Shown one piece after another: positions 22,064 to 33,269 of a stretch of DNA of 64,000 bases. The stretch is taken from assembly GCA_917880725.1 (NCBI GenBank), contig OU862886.1, positions 35,751,501-35,815,500 on the forward strand, in the 5' to 3' direction. Position 1 is the first letter of the stretch. The number at the start of each line of letters is the position of its first letter. Under the pieces are notes generated by a model. That model saw only the letters and a list, made by a program, of their open reading frames with translations. It was not told the origin of the DNA and did not search any database. A program made the position numbers and the translations under genes. This stretch comes from Selenia dentaria (lineage: Eukaryota > Arthropoda > Insecta > Lepidoptera > Geometridae).

Positions 22064-23331
22064 TAGAGATAAATTATGACGCCTCGTTAAAATTACCATA
22101 TATATACGTAGCTGATATTGACGGAAAATTCATGCTAGACTCGGGAAGCACGCGATCATTTTTAAGTCCATCAAAAGCAAACGAACACTTCGCTACGTCA
22201 AAATCGTATGAACCATTTATGGTCACAAGTACCCATGCCTCCAGCGTTCATAGCGAAGTGGTTGACATTCCACTCTTCTCCATATTTAATGAAAACGGTC
22301 ATCATAAATTTTATGTTTATGACGTCGATAAACGCTATGACGGAGTTATAGGTTGTGACCTTATGTCACGGCTCAAGGCCAAAATAAATTTAAAGGATAA
22401 GACTTTGGAAACGCAACGTTCTAAAATACCAATAATTTACAATGAGAATAACGTCATTGAAATTCAACCACGCTCAGAACACCGAGTGAAATTACCTGTA
22501 ATTTTGGAAAACGGTGACGCAATTTTTAATTTTAAACAGTTTCACGAAGGCATACGTATGCCTACGGCAATAGTTAAGTGTGAGAACTATTGCACCACAA
22601 CAGTTATACAAAATTATACTGAAAACGTGGTGACCCTTACAATTACAGCACCCTTTACAGTGACTGAATTCAATAACGACATATGTGAAGTAAATTTTAA
22701 TTCTGACTTTACTGACGTGGAAATTGACGATCTGTTAACTGACAATTTGAAAAAGTTACGTTTAGACCATCTTAATGACGAAGAGACCAAGGTAATTCAA
22801 CAACTTTGCCATGAATATAGAGATATATTTTACTGTGACAGTCTACCTCTAAGCTTTGCTAACCAGGTTAAACACCGTATTAGGACAGTTAACGAAGACC
22901 CAATTTACGTTAGGCCCTATAGGCAGGCACCAGCTCAAGCTGAGGAAATAAAACAGCAAGTAGACAAACTACTTAAAGATCATGTAGTCAAAGAGTCACA
23001 TTCACCCTGGAGTGCACCGGTCCATTTAGTTCCCAAAAAAATGGATGCCTCGGGACAAATAAAATATAGAATGGTAGTGGACTATCGTAGGCTCAACGAA
23101 ATCACGGTTGATGATAGGTATCCCATCCCAAATATATGTGACTTATTCGATAAACTGGGTAAAAGCAACTACTACTCCACGATAGATCTGGCATCAGGCT
23201 ACCATCAGATTGAGATAGAAGAGAGCGATAGAGAGAAAACGGGATTTTCTACCCAAAATGGGCACTTCGAATTTCTTAGGATGCCATTTGGTTTAAAAAC
23301 GGCTCCAGCGACCTTGGACAAAGGACCATGA
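22060..23331 (+). pseudogene. pol: pol part 1: protease and start of reverse transcriptase
   Basis: The ATG at 22060 overlaps the gag stop, in the -1 frame relative to gag. The frame holds an aspartic protease (catalytic DSG at residues 27-29) and a linker. Reverse transcriptase starts at about residue 270, with SPWSAPVHLVPKK, YRMVVDYRRLNEIT, IDLASGYHQIEIEE and LRMPFGLKTAPAT. It then runs out of frame and stops at 23329-23331. The next part starts two frames away, so a small indel at about 23314-23318 has split RT just before its catalytic Asp pair. I do not attempt to restore it. Confidence 0.9.
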
Positions 23332-25874
23332 ATAATGTGTTAAGAGGTCTGCAAGGCATCCACTGCCTTGTATATTTAGACGACATCCTAATTTACTCGA
23401 ATGGCCTACAAGAACACCTTCAAAAGCTACGAGCAGTATTTGACAGACTTAGACAAACCAACTTAAAAGTACAACTTGACAAATCTGAGTTTTTACGCAA
23501 GGAGGTACAATATTTAGGACATACTCTGACTAAAGATGGACTTCGACCGAATAACGACAAAATAAAAGCAGTTCTGAATTACCCCATACCACAGACACAA
23601 ACTGAAATAAAACGTTTTCTAGGATTCGTTGGCTATTACCGCAGGTTTGTCATTGACTTTTCGAAAATCACCCAACCTTTAACAGCTTGTCTTAAAAAGG
23701 GCAAGAAGGTTGTGACAGACGGCAAGTTTATAGAAGCATTTGAAAAATGTAAGGAGCTTCTAATTAATGCCCCCCTTTTACAATACCCCGACATGACGAA
23801 ACCGTTCATACTGACTACAGACGCCTCTGAAGTAGCGATCGGTGCAGTACTATCACAAGGGTCAGTAGGTTCTGACAAACCGGTTGCATACGCAAGTCGG
23901 ACACTAACGGATACCGAAAGAAAATATAGTGCAATTGAACGTGAGCTGTTGGCGATCGTCTGGGCTACAAAACACTTCAGGCCTTATTTGTATGGCAAGA
24001 AGTTTACAGTATATACCGATCACCAACCTCTTGCTTGGTTAAATAAATTTAAAGAAGTTAGTAGTAAACTAACGCGTTGGCGCTTACGTTTATTAGAATA
24101 TGATTTTGTTATAATTCATAAAAAGGGAAAACAAAATGCAAATGCTGATGCACTATCTCGCATCCGATTAAACGCAATAGGGAACGACGACAACACTTCT
24201 ATGATTGTTAACTTTGACGATAGTGAACAACGACGTCAAGATCATTTACAAGAACTGACCGATCAAATCGCGACTCTAGCACAACGAAGTAATACTGACG
24301 ATTCCAAAACAATAACCATATCCGACTCTGAAGGAACGGCCTCAGTTAGTCATAAATCTATATCAGACACAGACAAATCAGAAGAACAGCTACAATACCC
24401 CTTAAGATCCGAATCTAGTACTACACAGACAATTCATTCAGCTAGGGATACGGAATCACTAGGAATTCCCATACTACACGAGGCCATCGACACAAAACCG
24501 AACCAAATTTTGGTATTCAGTTGGTTCCGTAACAGCATGCAAGTCAAAGACTTATCTAGGGATAGTCAAAAGGTACTAGAGGTCTTTATACCTCTTCATA
24601 ACGAAGACTTGATTAAAGAATTTTTGAAAAAGTATATTAGGCCTAAAATTAAGTATTTTATATACTTCGAAAACGAAGAACACCGTAAAGAGTTTAGTAA
24701 AATAATTATAGCACTGTTTAAGAAAGGGACGGTCAATTTTTATAAGTGTACAGAAAGAGTAATTTACATAGAAGATGAGAAGGAACAGAAAGCGATCGTA
24801 GATAAAATACATGACGGGAAAACATGTCACCGCGGAATCACGGAGACAATTAAAAGAATTCGGCGTATTTATCACTGGCCGAACATGCATGAGACTGTTG
24901 CCGCTATACTTAATTCGTGTGAGAAATGTAAAGCCTCCAAGTATGACCGAAAGCCTATAAAACCCATATTACAGCTTACACAAACGCACGATGCCCCGTT
25001 TCAAGAGATATTCATAGATACATTCTCCATTGAATCTAAACAATACCTTACCATCATAGACGCATTTAGTAAAATAGGTCAAGCTATCGAAGTGCCATCA
25101 AGATCTACACCGGAAATAGTTAGAGCATTATTGAAATATTTCGCTTTTTATGGTACTCCACGAAAAATAAGTTGTGACCCGGGAACCGAATTTAATAATG
25201 CATTACTTAAAGAATTAACAAGCTTACATAAAATACAATTGCACATAGGCACGCCTAACAACCCTAATTCTATGGGCTTAATCGAGCGTTTTCATTCGAC
25301 AATAATCGAAATCTACCGCTTAGCCAAATACGAAAAGAAGTATTCGGACGCAGCGTCTGTAATGACATACGCTGTTATGGCCTATAATAACACTATTCAC
25401 AGCGCAACAGACCTAACACCATTTGAAGTCGTATTTGGCCATACGGAACTAAAATCCGCTTTCGATATCGAGTTTGATAAATTTTATAGACAACAATTAA
25501 TACAAGATCACAGAAAAAGAACACACGAACTGTACAAACACCTTTCCAACAAAATGACTAACTTTAAGGAAAAAGTTATAGAGAAACGTGGCGGTGAGGT
25601 AGGACCAAACTTAAACATAGGACAAGCTGTTTATACGAAAGCCGTGAACAAAAGACAATCCAAAGATAAGCCTAAATTCCAGAAAGCTATAGTTACCGGT
25701 CAAGTTAAACGCAATATTGTACCAATTAAAGTAAATGAGAGACAAAGCAAAACTCCGATTAAAAATATTAAACGTCCTCCACAGGTGGCGGAAACTCCTA
25801 CTATGGACATCGATGATCAGGATCATCCTTTGCCAAATTCCCTCCAGCCAGGACCTTCACGTGGTGAAGATTGA
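23328..25874 (+). pseudogene. pol: pol part 2: RT catalytic box, RNase H, integrase
   Basis: This is 848 codons in the frame after the break. The RT box YLDD is at about residues 16-19. RNase H has TTDASEVAIGAVLSQ and TDHQPLAWL, and ends near HKKGKQNANADALSR. A Ser/Thr-rich linker follows. Integrase has an HHCC zinc site (DKIHDGKTCHRGIT, then CEKCKAS) and a DDE core (IFIDTFS, ISCDPGTEFN, SMGLIERFH). Both enzyme sets keep their catalytic residues, so apart from the frameshift upstream the protein looks sound. Its end overlaps the env frame by 140 bases. Confidence 0.93.
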
Positions 25875-27522
25875 CCACAATCCTGGCATATTACCTGTTA
25901 AGAAAGGTTGTGCCTTCTTGCAACACGATAAGTGGTCAATTATAAAAACTACCAACCTTGGAGGTATCGTAATGGACTTAAATTACAATATAGATAAATA
26001 CTCTGAGTTTAGTCAACTTATTAACCAGAATAAGTCATATATTAATGAGGTATTAGAACTTATGACTCAAGTAACTTACCTTCGTGATGAAACAGTGCAA
26101 AGAATTCAGCAGTTAATTCCTTCCAAAAGATATAAACGCGGTCTTATCAATCCTCTTGGCTCTATCATTAAAATTGTAACTGGTAACCTAGACCATGATG
26201 ACGCGATACGCTATGACAAACTTATCACTGGACTCAAAACTCGAGAACAAGGGATCTCTAGTAAAATTACTCTTATAACCGAAATGATGGACCACTTCCT
26301 CAACTCTACGCAAATTATGGATGACAATGTAAAAATTATGAATGAGCGCTTACAACGCATTGAAGTAATTGTAGCAGATCTATCAAGGGAAAACATGTAC
26401 ATTTTCATATCATATCTAGCCAATATCTTAAACATGTTCATAGCTAATTTTAGGACTTTATACATAAAACTGAATGACTTAGAAACAGCTCTAGCACTCA
26501 GTAAAGTATCTGTGTTACATAAATCTGTAATCAACTCAAACGAACTTTTAACCATACTGTCTGATATATCAAAGTATGATAATTTAATGTATTCAGTCAC
26601 TGAGCAAAACCTAATTAATATAGAAGAAACACTTTCAGTTAAAACTTACCTTAAGGACGATGAAATAAGATTCATAATAGATGTTCCACTAGTTATTAAT
26701 ACTACTTATAATTATTTCAAACTGTATCCCTTACCTGTATCACGTAACTCTGAAACCTTTGTTATTATTCCTGAATATCCTTTCCTATTAGTAGAAGGTA
26801 CGAAATATCGTCCAACCGCCCGTCTATGCCGAGAAATAACGGCCAATGAACACTTATGTACTGAAGAAGACCTCGTCCCATACGCACCGGAGACCTGCGT
26901 AGAGCAGCTGATGGAGTATCGTCGCAACTTATCCAGATGTCTCCCATGTAAAGTCCTTTCAGAGGACCTGAAACTTCAGAGAATAGCGTCAAATCGTTGG
27001 ATACTATATTCAAAATATGATAAAATACTTACACAAACCTGTGGTCACGACATCATTCGTGAAACACTGCAAGGAACATACATACTAACTACACCTGAGG
27101 TGTGTGACGTTGCTATAGATGGCTTCATAATACATGGACGACACTACCACTCACTGGATACCGTATATAACCCCGTTCCACTTATAAATCTACCCGCTTT
27201 ACCTGAACAGCAGCAGAATCACCTTGTGGTGAACACCGAACCTATCAACCTCAAGGGAATCGATCTGGAGGACGTGCAGCATCTGAACTATCTATTGAAG
27301 ACAAGTGTAACAAGTGTTAAAAGTGATAATGGGCAATATAGTGACCAAATATACAGTGTCAGTGTTGCAACTATACTACTTTATGTTATAATCTTTTTAT
27401 GTATTAGTTATATATTTTACCTTAGATTTAAAAAGTTAGTTTTAGAAAGACGTGGAAGAGAGCAGAGTCGTAATCAGCATGAGGACCAGCCTCAGCCACC
27501 CCTATTGTTAGTTTCTAGATAA
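25735..27522 (+). CDS. env: env, errantiviral envelope glycoprotein
   Basis: The 595-codon frame is open throughout. Early residues include a hydrophobic stretch, then DHNPGILPVKKG as in errantiviral Env ectodomains. A furin-type site RYKR at about 132-135 is followed at once by GLINPLGSIIKIVTG, a fusion-peptide-like segment. This layout is shared with baculovirus F proteins. Cys residues cluster at about 360-420. A transmembrane segment (VATILLYVIIFLCISYIFYL, about 544-563) precedes a basic cytoplasmic tail. In known errantiviruses env is made from a spliced mRNA, so the natural start may differ from the ATG at 25735, which overlaps pol. It is intact by length, unlike gag and pol here. Confidence 0.92.
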   Translation: MRDKAKLRLKILNVLHRWRKLLLWTSMIRIILCQIPSSQDLHVVKIDHNPGILPVKKGCAFLQHDKWSIIKTTNLGGIVMDLNYNIDKYSEFSQLINQNKSYINEVLELMTQVTYLRDETVQRIQQLIPSKRYKRGLINPLGSIIKIVTGNLDHDDAIRYDKLITGLKTREQGISSKITLITEMMDHFLNSTQIMDDNVKIMNERLQRIEVIVADLSRENMYIFISYLANILNMFIANFRTLYIKLNDLETALALSKVSVLHKSVINSNELLTILSDISKYDNLMYSVTEQNLINIEETLSVKTYLKDDEIRFIIDVPLVINTTYNYFKLYPLPVSRNSETFVIIPEYPFLLVEGTKYRPTARLCREITANEHLCTEEDLVPYAPETCVEQLMEYRRNLSRCLPCKVLSEDLKLQRIASNRWILYSKYDKILTQTCGHDIIRETLQGTYILTTPEVCDVAIDGFIIHGRHYHSLDTVYNPVPLINLPALPEQQQNHLVVNTEPINLKGIDLEDVQHLNYLLKTSVTSVKSDNGQYSDQIYSVSVATILLYVIIFLCISYIFYLRFKKLVLERRGREQSRNQHEDQPQPPLLLVSR

Positions 27523-27572
27523 ATGTAAGCGAAGTTACTGGAAAAACTTTGTATTTCCAATAACTTCAAGCT

Positions 27573-27583
27573 AAGGGGGGAGG
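27573..27583 (+). other. Polypurine tract
   Basis: aaggggggagg abuts the 3' LTR and would prime plus-strand DNA synthesis. Confidence 0.9.
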
Positions 27584-27834
27584 AGTTATGTACCCATAAC
27601 CACCTTCCTAGTACATAATGTAGGATCACGCCACCATCCCAGACGCATGGTCAGCGGAATGTTATCGCATCCGTAGCTGGGACGGTGGTCAACGGCTAGG
27701 TTAAGGCGCATTCGTTTTGTATAAAACTCTACAGACGGTCGTGTACTTTAGTAATTAATTAATATTAAAATAAATTCGTAAAATCCGAAATTTAGTTTTT
27801 TTAAAAACACCTTGAAGCGCTCCCGAAACATATC
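27584..27834 (+). repeat. 3' LTR
   Basis: 251 bp, matching 20088-20337 base for base except for one extra A. Confidence 0.95.
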
Positions 27835-27839
27835 TACCT

Positions 27840-28018
27840 ACACAATTCTTACAATAGTTGTTCTGTTTATAATTACGTGTTATTTTATATACTTGCTTAT
27901 GTATATTTTATATCAAAGTATTATTTACATTCACGTACTTTTATTTATTAGCGGATATAAAATGTATATGTATATATACATATAATACTTATATACTACT
28001 GTATAGGCTTATTATTTT
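27840..28018. other. AT-rich DNA, probably LINE 3' UTR
   Basis: This directly follows the right target duplication. It is probably the rest of the LINE broken by the errantivirus. No coding sequence. Confidence 0.35.
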
Positions 28019-28503
28019 CATGTGACAAAGTGAGCTATTTTCTTCATTGAACAAAATCCACAACCCTTATTATAAACCAACATTAATTTCTTACATAAGC
28101 TATCTTACGGCCAATAAAGGATTTACATTTTATACAATATATTTTTTATATATAAAGTAACAAGTACTTATGTATATATATATATAATACTTATATATTT
28201 ACTATATATAGTGTATATATACACAATATTTTATACTAACCTGCACTTCACTACTTACTAGTAAAACTAATTATGAATACTTGTTACACTTTATCATTTT
28301 ATTTAGTAAGTCCGTTCAATAAAGATGTCCGTCTAATTATTATTAAAAACAAAATATTGTATCAAATGTAAATCATTTATTGGCCGTAGATAGCTTAAAT
28401 AAGAAATTAATGTTGTTTTATAATAAGGGCTGTGGATTTTGTGCAATAAATAAAATTAAAATTAACAAGTTATTTTTATTTTATAAGACTACTTTGTCAC
28501 ATG
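28019..28503. mobile_element. Foldback MITE, about 125-150-bp arms
   Basis: The outer ends catgtgacaaag and ctttgtcacatg pair. Inside, acaaaatccacaacccttat at about 28053 pairs with ataagggctgtggattttgt at about 28425, and ttacggccaataaa with tttattggccgtag. The right arm has a roughly 25-bp insertion. The centre is AT-rich with TATATA runs and has no ORF. The short frame at 28380-28637 is a by-product of the arm. Confidence 0.85.
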
Positions 28504-28960
28504 AAGATGTACAATTTAAAAAATTTAAAACTGACTTCCATTCTATTCAGATATTGGAGTGTAACTCAGAAACAACTAGACCGATTTTGATGAAATTTAA
28601 ATGGGACCACACGGGAAGCACACAACAAGAATTTTGAGAATCGGTTCACCGTCGATAGTTATGAGGCAACAAACATAAAAAGGCTGGGGCCGAAAGGTTC
28701 TGGAGTGGAGACCACGTACCGGCAAGCGCAGCGTAGGTCGTCCACCGACACGGTGGACAGACGACCTGAGAAAGGTCGCAGGACGACGTTGGATGCAGGC
28801 CGCTTCCAACCGGTCCTTTTGGAAAATCATGGGGGAGGCCTATGTTCAGCAGTGGACGTCCTACGGCTGAGATGATGATGATGATGATGAAACATAAAAA
28901 AACAGTCGAATTGAGTACCTCCTCTTTTTTGGAAGTCGGTAGAAAATATTAAGCCTTTAA
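28504..28960 (-). repeat. Copy of the 210-bp repeat, split by an RTE-like tail
   Basis: It is a reverse-oriented copy of the family tandemly arrayed at 16218-16880: cttccattctattcag, then ggaccacacgggaagca, and, after the insert, gagtacctcctc and gaagtcggtag. Confidence 0.85.
28682..28889 (+). mobile_element. RTE-like LINE 3' end, nested
   Basis: A frame on the plus strand reads KVLEWRPRTGKRSVGRPPTR, then WTDDLRKVAGRRWMQAASNR and MGEAYVQQWTSYG before TGA, followed by (GAT)n. The 11-bp direct repeat aaacataaaaa at 28671-28681 and 28890-28900 is the target duplication. The nearly clean frame suggests it is younger than the copies at 2014 and 13672. It is only about 208 bp, so strongly 5'-truncated. 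Confidence 0.88.
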
Positions 28961-29389
28961 AGAATGCATACTTCAGTTGAAGCGGAACAGGCATTATAAC
29001 GCTAATATGTACACGTAACAGAGGCGGGAATTCTGTATCTCCTCGATAACACGATTTCATGGCAACGAATAAGTTGCGCGCTTTAATTGAAGCGTGGTTG
29101 CCGGTTAGTTATCTGGGCAAACTTCGACTTAACTAAATTATCCGACCTGTACTAAATTACTATAATTTAGTAAGTTCTGCAAATAACTGAAGTTTATAAA
29201 CTCACGGCGTAATTTAAGACATACATAATATCTTAGAAAATAATGAAGTTTCTTCAATGTTCTACTTATATCTTTGCTCGTTTCGAGCTGTGGCATGCTA
29301 TGGTGCGTATTCAGATTAACTGTGGATAGTTGTGTGAATGGATGGATAGTGGAATGCTTTCACAGCCGTATTTATAAACAAGGAAACGT
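28961..29389. other. Intergenic DNA, nothing recognised
   Basis: Short region between repeats. No ORF of note. Confidence 0.4.
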
Positions 29390-29397
29390 AATTATCT

Positions 29398-29481
29398 GGG
29401 TACGTATTTAAATGTCTAAAATTAAAAAACCTCACGTTAAAACACCTCCGTTCAAAATACCTAAAATCAAAATGCCTCATG
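29398..29481. repeat. Mutator left terminal inverted repeat
   Basis: 84 bp, an exact reverse complement of 31541-31624. Confidence 0.97.
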
Positions 29482-29742
29482 TTTTAAAATACCTAAGCAA
29501 ATAACACCTACATAGGAAATACCTCAGTTCAAAATACCGCTCGGACTAAATGTCTAATGTTTAAAATGTTTATAGCTATAACACCAAAGTTAGATTCACA
29601 CACATTTTAAATACCAAATGGTCAATATACATAATAGATCTAGCGTAAAAGAGGGTAGATTGGTAAAATTGTCTATGTTTACAAATTTTATGTCAATTGT
29701 TAGTCACACATTTATATTGCAATACGTGAAACGTTACGGAAA

Positions 29743-31164
29743 ATGACTGACCACAGTATTACTTTATTTAAAACGCAAAAAGGTGGATACAAAATCAACG
29801 TGAATGGTTTTTCGTACACTAAATGTCGCGAATACAAGGCCAACGTATATTGGGAGTGTGAATATAAACGAAAGGATTTATATAAGTGCAATGCGCGGTT
29901 AACGACTAATGTATTCTCAGAAGTCGAATATGCATCTGTAATATCGGCTAATGGGGAACACAATCACGAAGGTAATCCTCTGAGAGTGAGCGTAGCTAAA
30001 AGTGTGCAGGATTTAAAAATAAAAACAAAAGATCAACCTTCGGTGAAAACGTGTCAAATACTTCAAAATCATATTGCATCTACCAGTAGTGACGTTGCGA
30101 CAAGTTTGCCATCTAAGGATTCATTACGACAAATGATCAATAGAGAAAAAAAGAAGATTATAAATGTACCAAAAGAGCCCACTGAATTTGATTTTGTTAT
30201 TGACCACCAATCATTGTTCTTACATGATGAAAATTTTGACATTAAAGAAAGAATATTTGCCCAAAATAAAAGAGTCATCATATTTAGTACAAAAGAATGT
30301 GTGACATATTTAAGCCAAGCAAATTATTGGTTAATGGATGGAACGTTCAAGATCGTCCCAACAATATTCCAACAACTATATACGATACATGGTTCAGTGC
30401 ATAATACCGATAAAACATTTCCCTTATTGTTCGCCCTATGTACGCACAAAGATAAGGCGTCATATGACGTCATGTTTGATCTTGTAATAGAATACTGTTC
30501 AGAAAAGGGCATTGCATTAAACCCATCATTTGTAATTATGGACTTTGAAAAGGCCGCAGCTTTAAGTATTCGTCAAAACTTTGAGACAATAACCTTGAAA
30601 GGTTGTTTTTTTCATCTGCGACAAATTTTATATCGGAAAATTCAAAAAGAAGGATTATCTACTGAATACAACAGTGATAAACAATTTAATAAAGAAGTCA
30701 AATGTTTGCTGGCTTTATGCTACGTTCATCCGGACAACGTATTTATGTATTTCAATGATTTATTGGAAACGTTGTCTTATAACAGTCGTAAAATTGCTGA
30801 CTGGTTTGGAGAAAATTACATCCGAGGAAAAAATAATCAGCCACCAAAATATAATCCACACTTTTGGTGTCTCAATTATCTAGCTACAATTCCACGCACG
30901 CAGAACAATGCAGAATCATTTCACCACCACATAAATCAAATTTGTTCTCAAAGACATGTCGGATTTTATCGTCTGGTATCAGAATTGATCAAGGAAACAA
31001 AGGTGAATTTAATTGCAATTCAAAAAATAATCAATGGTGAACCAGTACCTAAAAAACGGATGAAAAAAGGGCATTACAAGTTAAATAACATCAACAACAT
31101 ATTACAAAATATTCCTGAATACAGTAATGTCGATCTTTTGAAAGCTATTGCAGCAAATCTTTAA
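29743..31164 (+). CDS. FLYWCH-MULE transposase
   Basis: A 473-aa DDE transposase expected to cut the 84-bp termini in the nucleus. Residues about 5-78 form a FLYWCH zinc finger (YWECEYKRKDLYKCNARLTT, then GEHNHEG; Cys39, Cys49, His73, His75). The catalytic core follows: first Asp in WLMDGTFK (about residue 197), second Asp in IMDFEKAA (about 266), a CFFHLRQ motif, and Glu in NNAESFHHHIN (about 390). A basic tail (KKRMKKGHYK) ends the protein. The ATG at 29743 is chosen because the finger starts just after it. The frame has no stop to 31164, and an AATAAA-like site follows within 10 bases of the TAA. A host-domesticated gene is excluded by the flanking inverted repeats and target duplication. 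Confidence 0.94.
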   Translation: MTDHSITLFKTQKGGYKINVNGFSYTKCREYKANVYWECEYKRKDLYKCNARLTTNVFSEVEYASVISANGEHNHEGNPLRVSVAKSVQDLKIKTKDQPSVKTCQILQNHIASTSSDVATSLPSKDSLRQMINREKKKIINVPKEPTEFDFVIDHQSLFLHDENFDIKERIFAQNKRVIIFSTKECVTYLSQANYWLMDGTFKIVPTIFQQLYTIHGSVHNTDKTFPLLFALCTHKDKASYDVMFDLVIEYCSEKGIALNPSFVIMDFEKAAALSIRQNFETITLKGCFFHLRQILYRKIQKEGLSTEYNSDKQFNKEVKCLLALCYVHPDNVFMYFNDLLETLSYNSRKIADWFGENYIRGKNNQPPKYNPHFWCLNYLATIPRTQNNAESFHHHINQICSQRHVGFYRLVSELIKETKVNLIAIQKIINGEPVPKKRMKKGHYKLNNINNILQNIPEYSNVDLLKAIAANL

Positions 31165-31540
31165 TAAATAACATAATTATAAAAACAACAAAATTGTTGT
31201 TATTTGATTACTTTTGCTGTACTTTTTATGTACTGTTTGTCTTATTTAAGAAACTTATTTCTTTTATTTGTAATTAACAACAAATTATGTCCCACGCATA
31301 TTGTATGTATTTATGATTAAAAATTTAAAATAAGCAATAATTGTGGTTTTATTTGGATTTTTTATTTACATACCTTCATCGACGTCGGTTTGGTATTTTT
31401 CATTTTGGTCAAATAACTGTTAGGTAAACCAACTTTAGGAATTTTGTTCATAGGTATTTCAAGTTTTAGCTTTATGAACTGGAGTAATATAACCATATGG
31501 CATTTTAAACTTGAGGTGTTTTGAATTTAAGTGAAACAAC

Positions 31541-31624
31541 CATGAGGCATTTTGATTTTAGGTATTTTGAACGGAGGTGTTTTAACGTGAGGTTTTTTAA
31601 TTTTAGACATTTAAATACGTACCC
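31541..31624. repeat. Mutator right terminal inverted repeat
   Basis: 84 bp, matching the left end exactly. Confidence 0.97.
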
Positions 31625-31632
31625 AATTATCT

Positions 31633-33104
31633 ACTTAAGAAAAAGTAATTACCCCTTCAAGAGTCGTTGAAATTATAACAATTGAATTTCTATTGTGTCT
31701 GACCCTATGATGACCTACGACCTTTGATGGATTACTTAAGCAATGATTTTAATTCTATAGACTAGAATTTGAAGTTAGAACTCTCAAAGGCCAACCAACA
31801 GTGATCAAGGTGATAGTCACCATTTTCTTTGCTTTAGCAATGAGATCGCGACAGTTTTTCGTTCATGTTACAAAAGTGAAGTTGTATTAAAATGACATTA
31901 ATACACAAGTCTGAATTTGGAAGGATCTATTATGCTGTAAAAATTAAAATCCCATGATAAACCTAATACAAGTGTAAAAAGATACATCCAATTTTGATAG
32001 GGTTATGTCCTTAAACTTAAGTAAGTAACGTTCATTGCTCGACTATAGAATAAAAAGAGTATTCTATCGTCAAGTATTTACTTCATTATGAAGCTACTTA
32101 GCAACAAGTAATTACTTGTTATTACTTATAAATACGAGTGTTAGACTTTTAAGAGAGAGAAATTTATTTGGGTCTAATTAATGATTGTAATATTTTGTAT
32201 TAATTGATTGAAAAAAGTTTATCGATCCAAAATACATTTGAAATTTAAACAGAACATAGATACGATGTAATAATATAAATACAGTAAGTCTGTTTCAGTT
32301 AGCATATTTCGAAAAAAAAACAAAGGAAATGACAAAAAATTTAACAATTTTAAAATTATATTTATAACCTTATATTCACGGTATATTATAAAAGTAATAG
32401 GTACTACAAAAATAGTTTAGTAATAGTTTATAGTAATTTGCTTTGTGTTCGTAGTGTTAAATTCAAGCAAATCCTGTGATTTTAAGGTAAGGTATTTATA
32501 TTAACTATATATTTTATTAATTATTTGTTATTATTTTATTTTTATTATATTAATATTAACCTAAGGTATTTATATTCACGAGAATTATTACAAGCTGCCT
32601 GAAAGATCACACACACGTTGATGCCACAGATCACAGAAACAAGGGAGATATGAAAAGGGGACAGGGCCGGTGTCGCAGCAATATGCTCAAAAACAGAACA
32701 CATTACTCGCGCCGGTTCGCAACTTTTGTGTTAAGTGACTAAACGCCGGTCGCGATATTGCATGTAAACAGTTTACAACGCTTGCTCTGTACTTACGAAT
32801 ATTCAAACGTCAAGTTTTAATACCGCAGTGAATAATGAACTTATTGTTATTGTAGCTAACAGAATACGTTGAAGCTCGGAATACGGCCACTACTTGCGAC
32901 ATCAGCTTTGTACTCAGCGCACGGATTGGCATCTCCCTAGATCTATATGGTTGAAAGTGAAGCGTGTCGCATGTCTCTTTGCAAATGAGACGAGATTATT
33001 ATAACGTACCTTTGGCATTTCGCGTCCATCAACAGCTGTGTATAATCATTTACAGTTAGACGCAGTTGTAAACTGTAAGCCGATGAATTTTATAGTAACC
33101 AAAA
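31633..33104. other. Intergenic AT-rich DNA
   Basis: No gene or repeat terminus was found. Confidence 0.4.
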
Positions 33105-33105
33105 G

Positions 33106-33269
33106 GCCGAGCACGAAAAACTGTTTAAGTGTAAGGTAATCGCATCGCTAACGTATTTAGTAATAACTGTCATTTATCTAGTACAATAGTGGCATAGATA
33201 ACTCATAGTTTGTACTGAATACGTTAACGATACGATAACGTTACACTTAAGCAGATTTTCGTGTTCGGC
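33106..33269. mobile_element. Small foldback MITE, 164 bp
   Basis: Arms of about 57 bp at each end pair imperfectly: gccgagcacgaaaa with the complement of ttttcgtgttcggc, and aagtgtaaggtaatcg with cgataacgttacactt. The loop is short and there is no coding content. Confidence 0.8.

Larger units (their letters stand above)
20088..27834 (+). mobile_element. Errantivirus-like LTR retrotransposon (gypsy group, with env)
   Basis: The element is 7,747 bp: LTR, primer binding site, gag, pol, env, polypurine tract, LTR. It is flanked by a 5-bp target duplication, tacct, at 20083-20087 and 27835-27839. The LTRs (250 and 251 bp) differ by one A. LTR starts of AGTTA type and an Env ORF are features of insect errantiviruses. 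Two coding breaks are visible: an in-frame stop in gag (21566-21568) and a frameshift in the RT region (about 23314-23318). Env looks open. The contrast between near-identical LTRs and two breaks suggests a young but damaged copy, or sequencing errors. Confidence 0.97.
29398..31624 (+). mobile_element. Mutator-like (MULE) transposon, apparently intact
   Basis: A 2,227-bp element. Inverted repeats 29398-29481 and 31541-31624 are identical over 84 bp and start gggtacgtatttaaatgtct. The 8-bp direct repeat aattatct at 29390-29397 and 31625-31632 is the target duplication. MULE duplications are usually 8-10 bp. The single gene fills the middle. Short subterminal motifs such as aaaatacct and cacct recur inside both ends. 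Identical termini, an exact target duplication and an uninterrupted transposase point to a recent, possibly active copy. Confidence 0.95.
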
